The notes beneath the pieces were generated by a model that had not been told where the DNA came from, searched no databases, and saw only the letters and a program-made list of their open reading frames with translations. Position numbers and translations under genes: made by a program. A stretch of DNA of 64,000 bases from Actinophytocola sp963826035 (GTDB taxonomy: Bacteria > Actinomycetota > Actinomycetes > Mycobacteriales > Pseudonocardiaceae): positions 1,116,001-1,180,000 of the forward strand of contig CAWGVZ010000015.1 in NCBI GenBank assembly GCA_963826035.1. The letters are read 5' to 3'. Positions 1 to 8,505 of the stretch are shown in pieces; the stretch's first letter is position 1; the number at the start of each line of letters is the position of its first letter.

Positions 1-2
1 GC

Positions 3-2447
3 GCCCTGGACGGCCTCGGCCACAGGGAACGCGTCACCCGCTACATGATCCTGCTCGCGGCGTTCAAGGTCCTGTTGGCCCGGCACACCGGACAGCCCGA
101 CGTCGTGGTCGGCTCACCCGTGGCCAACCGCGGCCGCGAGGAGACCGCCGGCCTGGTCGGGCTCCTGCTCAACACACTGGTCCTGCGCACCGACCTGTCC
201 GGCGAGCCGTCGATGCGCGAACTGCTGGCCCGCGTGCGCCGGACCGCGCTCGGCGCTTACGCACACCAGGACGTGCAGTTCGAGGAGCTTGTCGCGCTGA
301 CGCAACCGGACCGCCGGCTCGACCGCACGCCACTGTTCCAGGTCCTGTTCAACCTGATCCCGCCGGTCGGGCGGACCGTCGAACACGGCGGGCTGAGCTG
401 GACCCGCCTCGAGTTGGACGACGCGCCGGCGAAGTACGACGTGAGCCTGTACGTCTGGGACGGTGCCGGCGCACTCGAGTGCGCCCTCATCCACAACGCC
501 GACCTGTTCACCACCGAACGCATGCGCGCGGTGGCCGACCAGTACCTGCACCTCCTGGAGCAGCTCGCGATCGCCGAACCGGACCAGCCGGTCCGAGACC
601 TGTCCCTGGTGACCGCCAACGCCCGCGAGGTGCTGCCCCGACCGACCCTGCCGATCCACCCGTACGACACTCCCGATCCGGTGGCGCGATGCACGGAGCT
701 GGCCCGCCGGCACCCGGGCCGCCGCGTGATGGTCGATCCCGACCGCACCTGGACCTGGCACGACCTCGACACCGTGTCCGCCGCCGCCGCCGACTGGCTA
801 CGGGAACGGGATATCGCGCCGGGCGGCCGAGTCGCCGTACTGGCCCATCGCACGGGCACCCTCGCCGGTGCCGTGCTGGGTGTCATGCGCACGGGTGCGG
901 CGTTCGCGCTTCTCGAGCCGTCCGACCCAGCGCCGCGCCGCGCCGCCCAGCTCGCCGTGCTGCGGCCCGACGCGCTGATCGACCTCCGACCCGACGCGCC
1001 GGACGACACCGGGCCGGGCCCTGTGCTGCGACCAGCCGACCTGCCGCCGGGAGCCCGGCCGGCGGCCGGAGCGGAGCCGGACAGCCTCGACCCCGACGCG
1101 GCCCGCTGCGTCCTGTTCACCTCCGGCAGCACAGGCACCCCCAAAGCAGTGGTGAGCGGAGCGCGGCCACTGTCCAGGTTCCTCGCCTGGCAGGCGGACC
1201 GGTTCGGGCTCGGCGGGGACGACCGCATGGCCGTGCTGTCGGGTCTCGGGCACGACCCCCTGCTCCGCGACGTGTTCGGCGGGTTGCTCGCCGGCGGTGA
1301 GGTCCACTGGCCACCCGGCCAGGCGATCCGCGACCCCGGTGCGCTCACCGCGTGGCTGGCCTCGTCCAGTATCACCACCATCCACCTCACGCCGGCCCTC
1401 CTCGAGCTGATGATCGGCACGGCGAACCCGGTGACCCTGCCCGAGGTCCGGCACCTCTTCTCCGGCGGCGACCGGCTGACCGGCACCCACGTCGCGCACG
1501 CACGCGCCCTGTTCCCGAACGCGGAGATCGTGAACCTGTACGGCACGACGGAAACCCCGCAGGCGGCGACGTACCACGTGGTCCCACCGGGGCCGCTCGC
1601 CCCGGACGAGCCGATCCCCATCGGCCACGGCGCGACCGAGGCCCAGCCCCTCGTCCTGGCGGAGGGCGACCGGCTCGCCGGGATCGGCGAACTCGGCGAG
1701 GTCGTCATCCGGTCCCCGTACCTCGCACTCGGATACCTCGGATATCCCCAGGACCAAGGACCCACGACCGGCCAACGGTTCACCGCCAACCCCTTCCGCG
1801 ACGACCCGAGCGACCGGATCTACCGGACGGGTGACCTCGGGCGGTACGCGCCTGACGGTGCCGTGGAGTTCGTCGGCCGCCGGGACCGGCAGCTGAACCT
1901 GCGGGGACACCGGGTGGAGCCCGCCGAGGTCGAGTCCGTCCTCATCGGACACGCGGACGTCTGGGAGACCGCCGTTTTCGGTGTGGCCGGCGAACTGTGT
2001 GCCTACGTCGTTCCCGAACCGGGCGCGCTGCCCACCGTGCCGGAACTCCGCGACCACCTCCGGGCCCGGCTGCCCGACCACATGGTCCCGCGGCGCATCG
2101 CCGTCACCGACGTGCTGCCGCTGACGTCCAACGGCAAGGTCGACCACCGCGCTCTCGCGGCGCGCGGGCACCCCGCCGATCCCGCTCCGGAGCTGACCGC
2201 TCAGCCACTGGACGAGTTGGAGGCCGGGATAGCGGAGCTGTGGCGGCAGGTACTCGGGGCCCTCCCGGACTCCCCGGACCAGAGCTTCTTCGACGGGGGG
2301 CACTCCCTGCTGGCGGTCCGCTTCGTGACCGCCGTCCAGGAGGCGATCGACCCCGGCTTCTCGCTGCGCCACCTGTTCAAGAGCCCCAGCTTCCGGGGGA
2401 TCGCCGCCACCGTGCGGGGAGCGTCCGCCAAGAAGGAGACCGCATGA
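3..2447 (+). CDS. Nonribosomal peptide synthetase, C-A-T module (5' end outside window)
   Basis: The frame is open from the first bases, so the start lies upstream. Residues 1-200 are the C-terminal half of a condensation domain. About 225-715 is an adenylation domain with the ATP-binding LFTSGSTGTPK motif (about 371), YGTTE, YRTGD and the NGKVDHR lysine motif. A carrier domain follows, with the phosphopantetheine serine in GGHSLL (Ser768). A module like this activates one amino acid, loads it and condenses it with an upstream peptidyl chain. There is no epimerase or thioesterase domain after the carrier. The stop overlaps the ATG of the next gene (ATGA), so the genes are translationally coupled. 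Substrate is not predicted: the aspartate of the core A4 region is kept (HDPLLRD), but the full code needs an alignment. Confidence 0.93.
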   Translation, partial: ALDGLGHRERVTRYMILLAAFKVLLARHTGQPDVVVGSPVANRGREETAGLVGLLLNTLVLRTDLSGEPSMRELLARVRRTALGAYAHQDVQFEELVALTQPDRRLDRTPLFQVLFNLIPPVGRTVEHGGLSWTRLELDDAPAKYDVSLYVWDGAGALECALIHNADLFTTERMRAVADQYLHLLEQLAIAEPDQPVRDLSLVTANAREVLPRPTLPIHPYDTPDPVARCTELARRHPGRRVMVDPDRTWTWHDLDTVSAAAADWLRERDIAPGGRVAVLAHRTGTLAGAVLGVMRTGAAFALLEPSDPAPRRAAQLAVLRPDALIDLRPDAPDDTGPGPVLRPADLPPGARPAAGAEPDSLDPDAARCVLFTSGSTGTPKAVVSGARPLSRFLAWQADRFGLGGDDRMAVLSGLGHDPLLRDVFGGLLAGGEVHWPPGQAIRDPGALTAWLASSSITTIHLTPALLELMIGTANPVTLPEVRHLFSGGDRLTGTHVAHARALFPNAEIVNLYGTTETPQAATYHVVPPGPLAPDEPIPIGHGATEAQPLVLAEGDRLAGIGELGEVVIRSPYLALGYLGYPQDQGPTTGQRFTANPFRDDPSDRIYRTGDLGRYAPDGAVEFVGRRDRQLNLRGHRVEPAEVESVLIGHADVWETAVFGVAGELCAYVVPEPGALPTVPELRDHLRARLPDHMVPRRIAVTDVLPLTSNGKVDHRALAARGHPADPAPELTAQPLDELEAGIAELWRQVLGALPDSPDQSFFDGGHSLLAVRFVTAVQEAIDPGFSLRHLFKSPSFRGIAATVRGASAKKETA

Positions 2448-3634
2448 CGACGTATCCGGCGACGATCGATGACCTCGCCACGGCCCTGCCCGCTGCCCGA
2501 GGACGCACGCACGTGACCGTCAGCCTGGTCGCCTTCACCGCGAACCTCCGGCGGCTCCGGGACCTGGCCGGTCCGGCCACCGTGCTGCCCGTGGTCAAGT
2601 CCGACGCCTACGGCCACGGGCTCGGACCGGTGGTCCGGGCGGGGCTGCGGGCCGGCGTCGGTACGTTCGGGGTCGCCTTCGTCGAGGAGGGCTTGGACCT
2701 GCGCCGGGGTCTGCGGCCGACCGACTCGGTCCGCGTCCTCGTCTGCACCGAACCGGCGAAGGGGGAGGAGGACGACACCGTCGCCGCGGACCTGACGTCG
2801 ACCGTCTACACCAGGGCGGGCATCGACCGCCTCGCTGCCGCCGCCCGGCGACTCGGCCGGGAGACCGAAGTCCAGCTGAAGATCGACACCGGTCTGCACC
2901 GCCTCGGCGCGTCACCGGACGAGGCGGCCGACCTGGTGCTGCACATCCGCAGCAGCGGCCTGCGGCTGGGCGGGGTGTGGACCCACTTCGCCACCGCCGA
3001 CGATCCCGACGGCGCGTTCCGCGACCGGCAGTTGGAGCTGTTCACCGAGTCGGTGCGGCGGATCGAGCGGGCCGGTGTCCAGGCGCCCTGCCGGCACACG
3101 GCGAACAGCGCGGCCGCTCTGGCCACCTCCCGGACCCATCTCGACGCCGTCCGGATCGGTGCCCTGCTGTACGGCATCCGGCCCGCTGCGGCCATCCCGG
3201 GAGCCGACCACTTCGACCCGGTGCTGAGCTGGCGTTCGCGAGTCGCCATGGCACGGCGTTGCGCGCGCGACGAACGCGTCTCCTACGGCCACAAGTACCG
3301 GCTCGACCAGGACAGCGTCGTCGCGACCGTGCCGGTCGGGTACGGGGACGGTCTTCCGCGACTGCTCGGTAACCGAGGCGAGGTGCTGATCGGTGGCCGG
3401 CGCAGACGCATCGCCGGAGCCGTCGGGATGAGCCACATCGTGGTCGACTGTGGCACCGACCAGGTGTCCGAGGGGGACGAGGTGGTGCTGGTGGGTCGTC
3501 AGGGCGATGAGGAGGTCAGTGCCGAGGAACTCGCCCAACGTTCGGGGAGCACGGCCTACGAGGTGCTGACGAGGATCAGCCCACGGGTGCCACGCGTACA
3601 CCACGGCGGCGCGGCCGTGGATCCGGTCCGATGA
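2444..3634 (+). CDS. Alanine racemase family PLP enzyme inside an NRPS operon
   Basis: The 396-residue protein has the fold-III racemase layout: a PLP lysine in VVKSDAYGHG (Lys52) and the catalytic tyrosine of the C-terminal beta domain in SYGHKY (Tyr281), followed by VGYGDGLPR. Length is slightly above the usual 370-380. It interconverts L- and D-alanine, or possibly another small amino acid. ATGA overlaps at both ends tie it to the NRPS before it and the condensation gene after it. A role in supplying a D-amino acid to the assembly line is therefore more likely than a cell-wall housekeeping role. The ATG at 2444 was chosen because of this overlap; the open frame extends further upstream inside the NRPS gene only by chance. 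Substrate specificity cannot be read from sequence. Confidence 0.9.
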   Translation: MTTYPATIDDLATALPAARGRTHVTVSLVAFTANLRRLRDLAGPATVLPVVKSDAYGHGLGPVVRAGLRAGVGTFGVAFVEEGLDLRRGLRPTDSVRVLVCTEPAKGEEDDTVAADLTSTVYTRAGIDRLAAAARRLGRETEVQLKIDTGLHRLGASPDEAADLVLHIRSSGLRLGGVWTHFATADDPDGAFRDRQLELFTESVRRIERAGVQAPCRHTANSAAALATSRTHLDAVRIGALLYGIRPAAAIPGADHFDPVLSWRSRVAMARRCARDERVSYGHKYRLDQDSVVATVPVGYGDGLPRLLGNRGEVLIGGRRRRIAGAVGMSHIVVDCGTDQVSEGDEVVLVGRQGDEEVSAEELAQRSGSTAYEVLTRISPRVPRVHHGGAAVDPVR

Positions 3635-4878
3635 CCGAGTTTCTCCTGTCCTATGCCCAGCAGGGGTTGTGGCTCGCCCACGAGCTGCGCCCCGACGACT
3701 CGTCGTACCACATCGTGAAGGCCTACCGGTTGGTCGGCGACGTGGACGTCTCCGCACTCCGTCGCGGGTTGGACGCCCTGGTCGACCGCCACGAGATCCT
3801 GCGCACCACGTACACCCTGACCGACGACGGACCGGTGCAACGCGTCGGCGCACCCACCCGAATGATGTTCGACGAGGCGGAACCGGTCGACCCGCGGGAG
3901 TTCCTGGCCGAGTTCGCCCGGCGACAGTTCGACCTTGAGCACGGCCCGGTGATCCGAGCCGTCCTGGCCCGCCGTGGACCGCGGGACGCGGTCTTCGCCG
4001 TGTGCCTGCACCACGTCGCGGGGGACGCGGCCAGCGTCGGCGTCCTGACCCGGGAGCTGACCCAGCTGTACACCGCGTACCGGGCGGACCGCCGGCCGAA
4101 GCTCGCCGCTCCGCGGCAGTTCCGCGAAGTGGCTGCCGAACAGCGGGCGCGGCTGCGCGGTGAGCGGCTGGCGCGGCTGACCACGTTCTGGCGGAACGAA
4201 CTGGCTGACCCGCCCGTGCCACTGCTCCCCGCGGCGGCGGTACCCGCACCGGGCCGGCCGGCGCATGTTCATTCCGCCACGGTGAACTCCGTGGCCGTCG
4301 CGGAACTGGCGGTAGAGGCACGCGAACACGGCGTCACCCCGAACATGGTGTTGCTGGCCGCCTACGCGCGTGCGCTCGCGACCGAGTTCGGGCGCGACGA
4401 GGTGCTGGTGGGCATGCCGGTGGCCAGCCGACCCACCCCGGCCGACGAGCACGTCGTCGGCTGCATGGTCGACATGCTGCTGGTGCGCCTGACCCCGGGC
4501 GGCACCGCCTGGCCTGATCTCCTCGACCAGGTGCGTGATCGTTGCCTGGACGCCTACGAGCATCATCTGCCGTTCGAGGCACTGATGGAACACGTCCGGC
4601 CATCCGGCCGCACCCGCTTGGGAGTTCCGCACGACGCGGTGCTCGGGTTCCAGCACGGGCGCAGTGACGACTTCCGGCTGCCGGACATCACGGTCACCCA
4701 TGAACCTCTGGAGCTGGACTCGGTTCAGGTTCCGGTGGATCTCGAGGCAATTCTGGACGATGATCTCACCCTCACCTTGCGCCACGACACGTCCGTAATC
4801 CCCGCCTGCTCGGGTGCGAGAATCTTGGGCCTCATTCTTGATCAATTGCCGTTGGTCAGGAATTCGATCATCCGATGA
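3631..4878 (+). CDS. Free-standing condensation-domain protein
   Basis: This is a 415-residue single-domain member of the NRPS condensation superfamily. It has the N-terminal SYAQQGLWLAHEL motif and the catalytic HHxxxD motif as HHVAGDA (His127, His128, Asp132), where the usual final Gly is Ala. DEV-L-VGMPVASR matches the C5 region. No adenylation or carrier domain is attached, so it must act in trans, forming an amide or ester bond with a chain held on a carrier protein, for example the upstream module. ATGA overlap with the racemase gene places it in the same operon. No thioesterase gene follows, so a role in chain release or cyclisation is possible but not shown. Confidence 0.85.
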   Translation: MTEFLLSYAQQGLWLAHELRPDDSSYHIVKAYRLVGDVDVSALRRGLDALVDRHEILRTTYTLTDDGPVQRVGAPTRMMFDEAEPVDPREFLAEFARRQFDLEHGPVIRAVLARRGPRDAVFAVCLHHVAGDAASVGVLTRELTQLYTAYRADRRPKLAAPRQFREVAAEQRARLRGERLARLTTFWRNELADPPVPLLPAAAVPAPGRPAHVHSATVNSVAVAELAVEAREHGVTPNMVLLAAYARALATEFGRDEVLVGMPVASRPTPADEHVVGCMVDMLLVRLTPGGTAWPDLLDQVRDRCLDAYEHHLPFEALMEHVRPSGRTRLGVPHDAVLGFQHGRSDDFRLPDITVTHEPLELDSVQVPVDLEAILDDDLTLTLRHDTSVIPACSGARILGLILDQLPLVRNSIIR

Positions 4879-4986
4879 GAATTCGGCCCACCCGCTTGTT
4901 TGTCCGGCGTGAGCACGGGTAGCCCCCTCCGACTTGGTCATGGATTCCTCCAGAATGTGGGGAACACTCTGGTGGGAGGTCTGGGC

Positions 4987-6015
4987 ATGGGCCTGGAGGA
5001 GTTGGAGAACCTGTTGAGATCCGTGAATGTCCATGGCGTGGACATGCGGGGTGTGGATTTTGAGACGTATCGCTCCTTGAGCGACGGGATGTCGCTTTCT
5101 GCCGTCGAGCTGGCCGGGCGCAGCGGCAGGCCTACGTCGGAATTGCAGGCCAGCGTGAACAGGTTGGCCAATTGCGGTTTGGTCGGCTCCGGTCCGGATG
5201 ATCGGTTGTATGTGCGGCCCAACGGGCCATATCGCCTGGCCGAAAGGTTGCGCGCGCTGGCCGACGAGAACTACGCACGTCAGTGTGCCGATATCCTGGA
5301 ATTGCAAAATGAGATGAGCAGCCCCCTCGAACGCTCACTTCTCGCCCAGGCTTCGGCTCCGTCGGTGGGCCAGATCCTGGACCCGGAAGCAGGCGTCCGG
5401 TTCATCAAATTCCTGGTACAGGAAGCCCGTCAGGAGATCGCCCAGATATCCACGGACGACAACGCCGGGCGAGCGAGTCGCGTGGTACACGAAGCGCACC
5501 TGGAGGCCGTGCGCCGCGGGGTAAGACTTCGGGTGATCTGCCCAGACATGGCCTTCCGACGGGCGGTCCCCTCCTGGCAGGTGGGGACGAACCAGACAGG
5601 CGGGGCCGAGGTGCGCGTCATCTCCCAGCCGCCCACCGGGATGATCATGCTCGACCGACGGATCGCGGTGACGATGCCGTCGGGTGACAGCAAGTGGATC
5701 GTCCGCGGCGAGGGACTCATCCAACCGCTGTGCGCCCTGTTCGACACCTACTGGCAGCTGGCGCAGGCCCCACCGGAGGCGATGGGCGACACCGCGATGG
5801 CGACCAACGAGCCGACCTCGGAGGATCGCCTCCTGCTCGTCCTGCTCTCACGTGGTCTCAAGGACGACGCCATGGCACACCACCTGGGTGTTTCCGTGCG
5901 CACCGTCCGCCGCCGGGTGTCCGAGTTGGCCCAACGGCTGGGCGGCACCAGCCGCTTCCAGATCGGCGTGCTGGCCGAGCGACGCGGCTGGCTGAGCGGG
6001 GGCGGAGCCAACTGA
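4987..6015 (+). CDS. Regulator: TrmB-like HTH, PLD-like middle domain, LuxR-type HTH
   Basis: I start it at the ATG at 4987, which has a GGGAGG ribosome site 8 bases upstream; TTG/GTG starts near 4900 are weaker. Of 342 residues, the first 70 look like a winged helix (alternate YRSLSDGMSLSAVELA). The middle (IAQISTD, VRRGVRLRVICPD, GEGLIQPL) resembles the phospholipase-D-like sensor found behind TrmB-type domains. The end (EDRLLLVLLSRGLKDDAMAHHLGVS then VRTVRRRVSELAQRL) is a LuxR/GerE helix-turn-helix. Such proteins are common beside actinomycete biosynthetic clusters and probably control the NRPS genes upstream. The ligand is unknown. Confidence 0.8.
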   Translation: MGLEELENLLRSVNVHGVDMRGVDFETYRSLSDGMSLSAVELAGRSGRPTSELQASVNRLANCGLVGSGPDDRLYVRPNGPYRLAERLRALADENYARQCADILELQNEMSSPLERSLLAQASAPSVGQILDPEAGVRFIKFLVQEARQEIAQISTDDNAGRASRVVHEAHLEAVRRGVRLRVICPDMAFRRAVPSWQVGTNQTGGAEVRVISQPPTGMIMLDRRIAVTMPSGDSKWIVRGEGLIQPLCALFDTYWQLAQAPPEAMGDTAMATNEPTSEDRLLLVLLSRGLKDDAMAHHLGVSVRTVRRRVSELAQRLGGTSRFQIGVLAERRGWLSGGGAN

Positions 6016-6060
6016 GCTGGGGATTGTGTGAACGGCGTCGGATCGGGAAGTTCTCGGATC

Positions 6061-6562
6061 ATGAACACCGAGATCTCCGTGCGGGTCGACGGGAAGCCGC
6101 GTCGGCTGGTGGTGGACACGCGGACGACGTTGCTCGACGCGTTGCGGGAACGGCTCGACCTGACGAGCCCGAAAGGGCTGTGACCACGGCCAGTGCGGTG
6201 CCTGCACCGTATTGGTGGGCGGCCTGCGGGTGCTGAGCTGCCTCACGCTCGCCGTCGCGCAGGACGGCGCCGACGTCACGACGGCCGACGGGTTGGCCCC
6301 GGACGGTGAGTTGCACCCGGGGCAGCAGGCCGTCATCGACCGGGACGCGTTCCAGTGCGGTTACTGCACGCCGGGACAGGTGGTCTCGGCCGTCGGAATG
6401 CTCGACGAGCACGAGCGGGGGTGGCCGAGCGCGGTCACCGGCGACGGTGCGCCGGCCCTCGATCGCGACGAGGTGGCGGAGCGGATGAGCGGCAACCTGT
6501 GTCGGTGTGCGGCCTACGTGAACATCGTGGAAGCCGTGCGAGAGGCGGGTGAAGCCAGGTGA
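6061..6562 (+). pseudogene. (2Fe-2S) small subunit of a molybdenum hydroxylase, frameshifted
   Basis: The N-terminal 40 residues run in one frame to a TGA at 6181. The rest, from CDHGQCGACTVLV, is in another frame, with FQCGYCTPGQV and SGNLCRCAAY, which together hold the eight cysteines for two [2Fe-2S] clusters. The family (xanthine dehydrogenase, PaoA/YagT type) passes electrons from the molybdopterin subunit to the FAD subunit. One base too few or too many near 6175-6180 breaks the frame. Without it the protein would be full length (about 165 residues). It overlaps the start of a FAD-subunit gene. Either a decaying operon or a sequencing error; the damage to the next two genes favours real decay. 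Confidence 0.85.
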
Positions 6563-6841
6563 GGCCGTTCGAATACGACGCCCCGCCGGACGCGGCGACC
6601 GCCGTGCGGACAGTCGCGCGGCACCCGCGTGCCGTGTTCCTCGGCGGCGGCACCAACCTCGTGGACCACCTGTAGCTGGGCGTCGTCGCTCCCGAACTGG
6701 TGGTGGACGTCACGGCTGTGACTTCCACGAAGATCGAGGACCGCGACGGCGGCCTGCGGATCGGCGCCGGTGTGCCCAACAGCGACCTGGCCGCCGATCC
6801 GCGGGTCCGCGAGCGGTTCCCGGTGCTGTCCCAGGCACTCC
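6559..6841 (+). pseudogene. FAD-binding subunit of a molybdenum hydroxylase, truncated with internal stop
   Basis: A GTG overlapping the previous stop begins a frame with RPFEYDAPPDAATAV and FLGGGTNLVDHL, which is the FAD-binding motif of the CO dehydrogenase medium-subunit family. An in-frame TAG at 6673 follows, then the frame continues normally (LRIGAGVPNSDLA). Homology ends after FPVLSQAL near 6841, about 95 residues into a protein that is normally about 330. The next bases belong to an alcohol dehydrogenase fragment on the other strand. This is therefore a truncated remnant; the large molybdopterin subunit is absent. Confidence 0.8.
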
Positions 6842-7239
6842 GCCTGCCCGCCCGGCACCTGGCCGTACAGCTTCGTGTAGCCGAGCAGCGCCGCGCCCTT
6901 GCCCTGGTCACGCACCTGTGTGGTATCGCACTGGGACTGCAGGCCCTGGCCGCACATGAAGCATGTGTCCACAGGAGATGTTGAACGGCACGACCACGCG
7001 GTCGCCCGGCTTGATGTGGCTGACCTCGGCGCCGACCTCCTCCACCACACCCATGGGCTCGTGGCCGAGCACGTCACCCGGGTCGATGAACGGTCCGAGC
7101 ACCTCGTACAGGTGCAGGTCCGAACCGCAGATGCCGGTCGAGGTCACCCGGATGATCGGTCGGTCGGCTCACGGATCTCCGGATCGGGGACGGTCTCCAC
7201 CCGAACCTCACGCTTTCCCTGCCAGGTAACGGCTTTCAT
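6842..7239 (-). pseudogene. Zinc alcohol dehydrogenase N-terminal fragment
   Basis: Reading from an ATG at 7239 on the minus strand gives MKAVTWQGKREVRVETVPDP, then after a frame change TGICGSDLHLYE, DVLGHEPMGVVEEVG and GDRVVVPFNISCGHC, and after another change FMCGQGLQSQCD. These are the catalytic-zinc and structural-zinc motifs of the glutathione-independent formaldehyde/alcohol dehydrogenase group. Only about 130 of the usual 380 residues are present, with two frame breaks (about 7150 and 6960), and the sequence stops against the truncated FAD-subunit gene. It is a dead remnant, and its head-on contact with the other remnant marks a deletion or rearrangement point. Confidence 0.8.
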
Positions 7240-7316
7240 CACTGCTCCAGTCCTCATCATAAAGATCATGCTCGGACGGGTCGATTACCCCGGTCGGATC
7301 GGCTCAACCACCCTAG

Positions 7317-7493
7317 CTACGGATGGTCGGTGTCGGGGTCCAGGTCCATGCCGCCTTCGCCGGACGGCACCGATTCGTCCGGGTCGTCGGGGGCCGGCTC
7401 GTCGCTGTACGTCGGCTTGGTGTGTTCGCCGGCGAAGTCGGCGTCCTCGAGTTCGCTGGCGGCGGTGTTCGGGTCGAGTTTCCGTTCAGACAT
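7317..7493 (-). CDS. Small acidic protein, 58 residues
   Basis: An ATG at 7493 on the minus strand, preceded by GGAGAA, opens a 58-residue frame ending in TAG at 7317. The product is very acidic, rich in Asp, Glu and Pro (DEPAPDDPDESVPSGEGG), with no hydrophobic segment, so it is probably a disordered cytosolic protein. It lies 20 bases downstream of the glyoxalase-fold gene on the same strand and would be cotranscribed with it from the GGGTAC promoter at 7912-7936. The function is unknown. The strict reading frame, good ribosome site and placement support it as a real gene. Confidence 0.6.
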   Translation of the reverse strand: MSERKLDPNTAASELEDADFAGEHTKPTYSDEPAPDDPDESVPSGEGGMDLDPDTDHP

Positions 7494-7513
7494 GGGATTC
7501 TCCTTCGTGTTCG

Positions 7514-7873
7514 TCAGTCCCAGATCAGGCAGAAGGTGTGTCCGGCGGGGTCGCGGAAGATGCGGAAGGTGTTGTCCTCGTGGGCGTCGGGCACCCGCGT
7601 GGCCCCGAGCGCGAGTACCGCTTTCTCCGCCTCATCGACATCGTCGACCCGGATGTCCAGGTGGGCCTGTTGGTCGCCGGCCGGGTCGGGGAACTCGGGT
7701 GGCTCGTGGTCCGGAGAGGTCTGGAACGACACCCTGCGGCCATCTCCGTCCACAATGGTCACCCAGTTCTCGCGTTCCGTGGCGATGGTGGCGCCGAGCA
7801 GTTCGGCGTAGAACCTCGCCAGACGTCCCGGATCCCGGGTGTCGAGCACGACGGTCTCCAACTGTCCGATCAT
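7514..7873 (-). CDS. VOC (glyoxalase/bleomycin-resistance fold) protein
   Basis: This is a 119-residue single-domain vicinal oxygen chelate protein. It shows the paired beta-alpha-beta-beta-beta units: VVLDTRDPGRLARFYAELLG at the start and IRVDDVDEAEKAVLALGATRV in the second half, ending FRDPAGHTFCLIWD, typical of the actinobacterial glyoxalase_6 group. Members bind a metal and act on small reactive metabolites or bind antibiotics, but the substrate here is unknown. The ATG at 7873 was chosen over longer frames because it starts the domain exactly. A well-formed GNNT-N15-GGGTAC promoter stands about 40 bases upstream, suggesting control by a stress sigma factor. Confidence 0.88.
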   Translation of the reverse strand: MIGQLETVVLDTRDPGRLARFYAELLGATIATERENWVTIVDGDGRRVSFQTSPDHEPPEFPDPAGDQQAHLDIRVDDVDEAEKAVLALGATRVPDAHEDNTFRIFRDPAGHTFCLIWD

Positions 7874-7911
7874 GGCGTCCCCTTCGGTGGCTTTGCCTTG
7901 TCTGTGGCGGA

Positions 7912-7936
7912 GTACCCCTTCGGCCGTCGGTGAATC
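7912..7936 (-). promoter_or_regulatory. SigB/SigF-type promoter upstream of the VOC gene
   Basis: On the minus strand the sequence is GATT, 15 bases, GGGTAC. This fits the GNNT-N14-16-GGGTAC/T form described for stress sigma factors of Streptomyces. It ends 39 bases before the VOC start codon. Seen directly; its activity is inferred. Confidence 0.6.
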
Positions 7937-7948
7937 AGGATCGACGTA

Positions 7949-7988
7949 AATCAATGCATGGCGCACTTGATGCGGAACGCATATGATT
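7949..7988. promoter_or_regulatory. Imperfect inverted repeat upstream of marR, possible operator
   Basis: AATCAATGC (7949-7957) and GCATATGATT (7979-7988) form an imperfect inverted repeat just before the MarR start at 7996 and in the gap shared with the divergent VOC gene. MarR proteins commonly autoregulate from such sites. Inferred only. Confidence 0.35.
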
Positions 7989-7995
7989 GCGCGTC

Positions 7996-8505
7996 ATGAG
8001 TGATCGTCTCGGCCAGGTGCTTGGGGTGACGGCGCTGGGCGTGATGGACCGGTTGCGGGCCAGGGTCGCGGCGGGTGTTGGGCTGAGCGAGGTCGACGCG
8101 GGCGCGGTGGTGCATGTGCAAGCGTGGCCCGGTGGTTCGGTCGGCGATCTGGCGGATGTCGTGGGGTTGTCGCAGCCCGCGGCCGTGCGGTTGGTGGATC
8201 GGCTGGCCGATCAGGGGCTCCTGCGTCGCGATGCCGGACGTGACCGTCGCACGGTCGCGTTGGTGCTCACCGAGGCCGGGTCGCGGGCGGCGGACGCCGT
8301 GTTGCTGGCGCGGGCCGAGGCGCTCGCGCCGTTGCTGCGTGACCTGTCCGCGCGTGACCGGGCGACCCTGGAGCGGCTGCTCGACCGGGTCGCGGCGGGG
8401 CTGGCTGACGACCGTCCCGGCGCGGTGCGGGCGTGCCGGCTGTGCGACCGGGCCGTCTGCGCGATGGATCCGGGGTGCCCGCTCGACCACACCACGGGCA
8501 GATGA
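7996..8505 (+). CDS. MarR family transcriptional regulator with Cys-rich tail
   Basis: The 169-residue protein contains a winged helix with VGDLADVVGLSQPAAVRLVDRLADQGLLRRDAGRDRR split across the recognition helix and wing, the normal MarR layout. The C-terminus ACRLCDRAVCAMDPGCPLDH holds four cysteines and one histidine, so a metal-binding or redox-sensing tail is possible. The ATG at 7996 is preferred to TTG at 7987. The stop overlaps the start of the MFS gene (ATGA). A MarR/MFS pair usually means the regulator represses the exporter until a toxic ligand binds. The exporter is broken here. Confidence 0.85.
   Translation: MSDRLGQVLGVTALGVMDRLRARVAAGVGLSEVDAGAVVHVQAWPGGSVGDLADVVGLSQPAAVRLVDRLADQGLLRRDAGRDRRTVALVLTEAGSRAADAVLLARAEALAPLLRDLSARDRATLERLLDRVAAGLADDRPGAVRACRLCDRAVCAMDPGCPLDHTTGR

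Noticed and set aside
6673..6675. In-frame TAG as a recoded codon
   Set aside because: The gene is also truncated and neighbours are broken; there is no SECIS-like or Pyl context, so a simple stop mutation or error is more likely.
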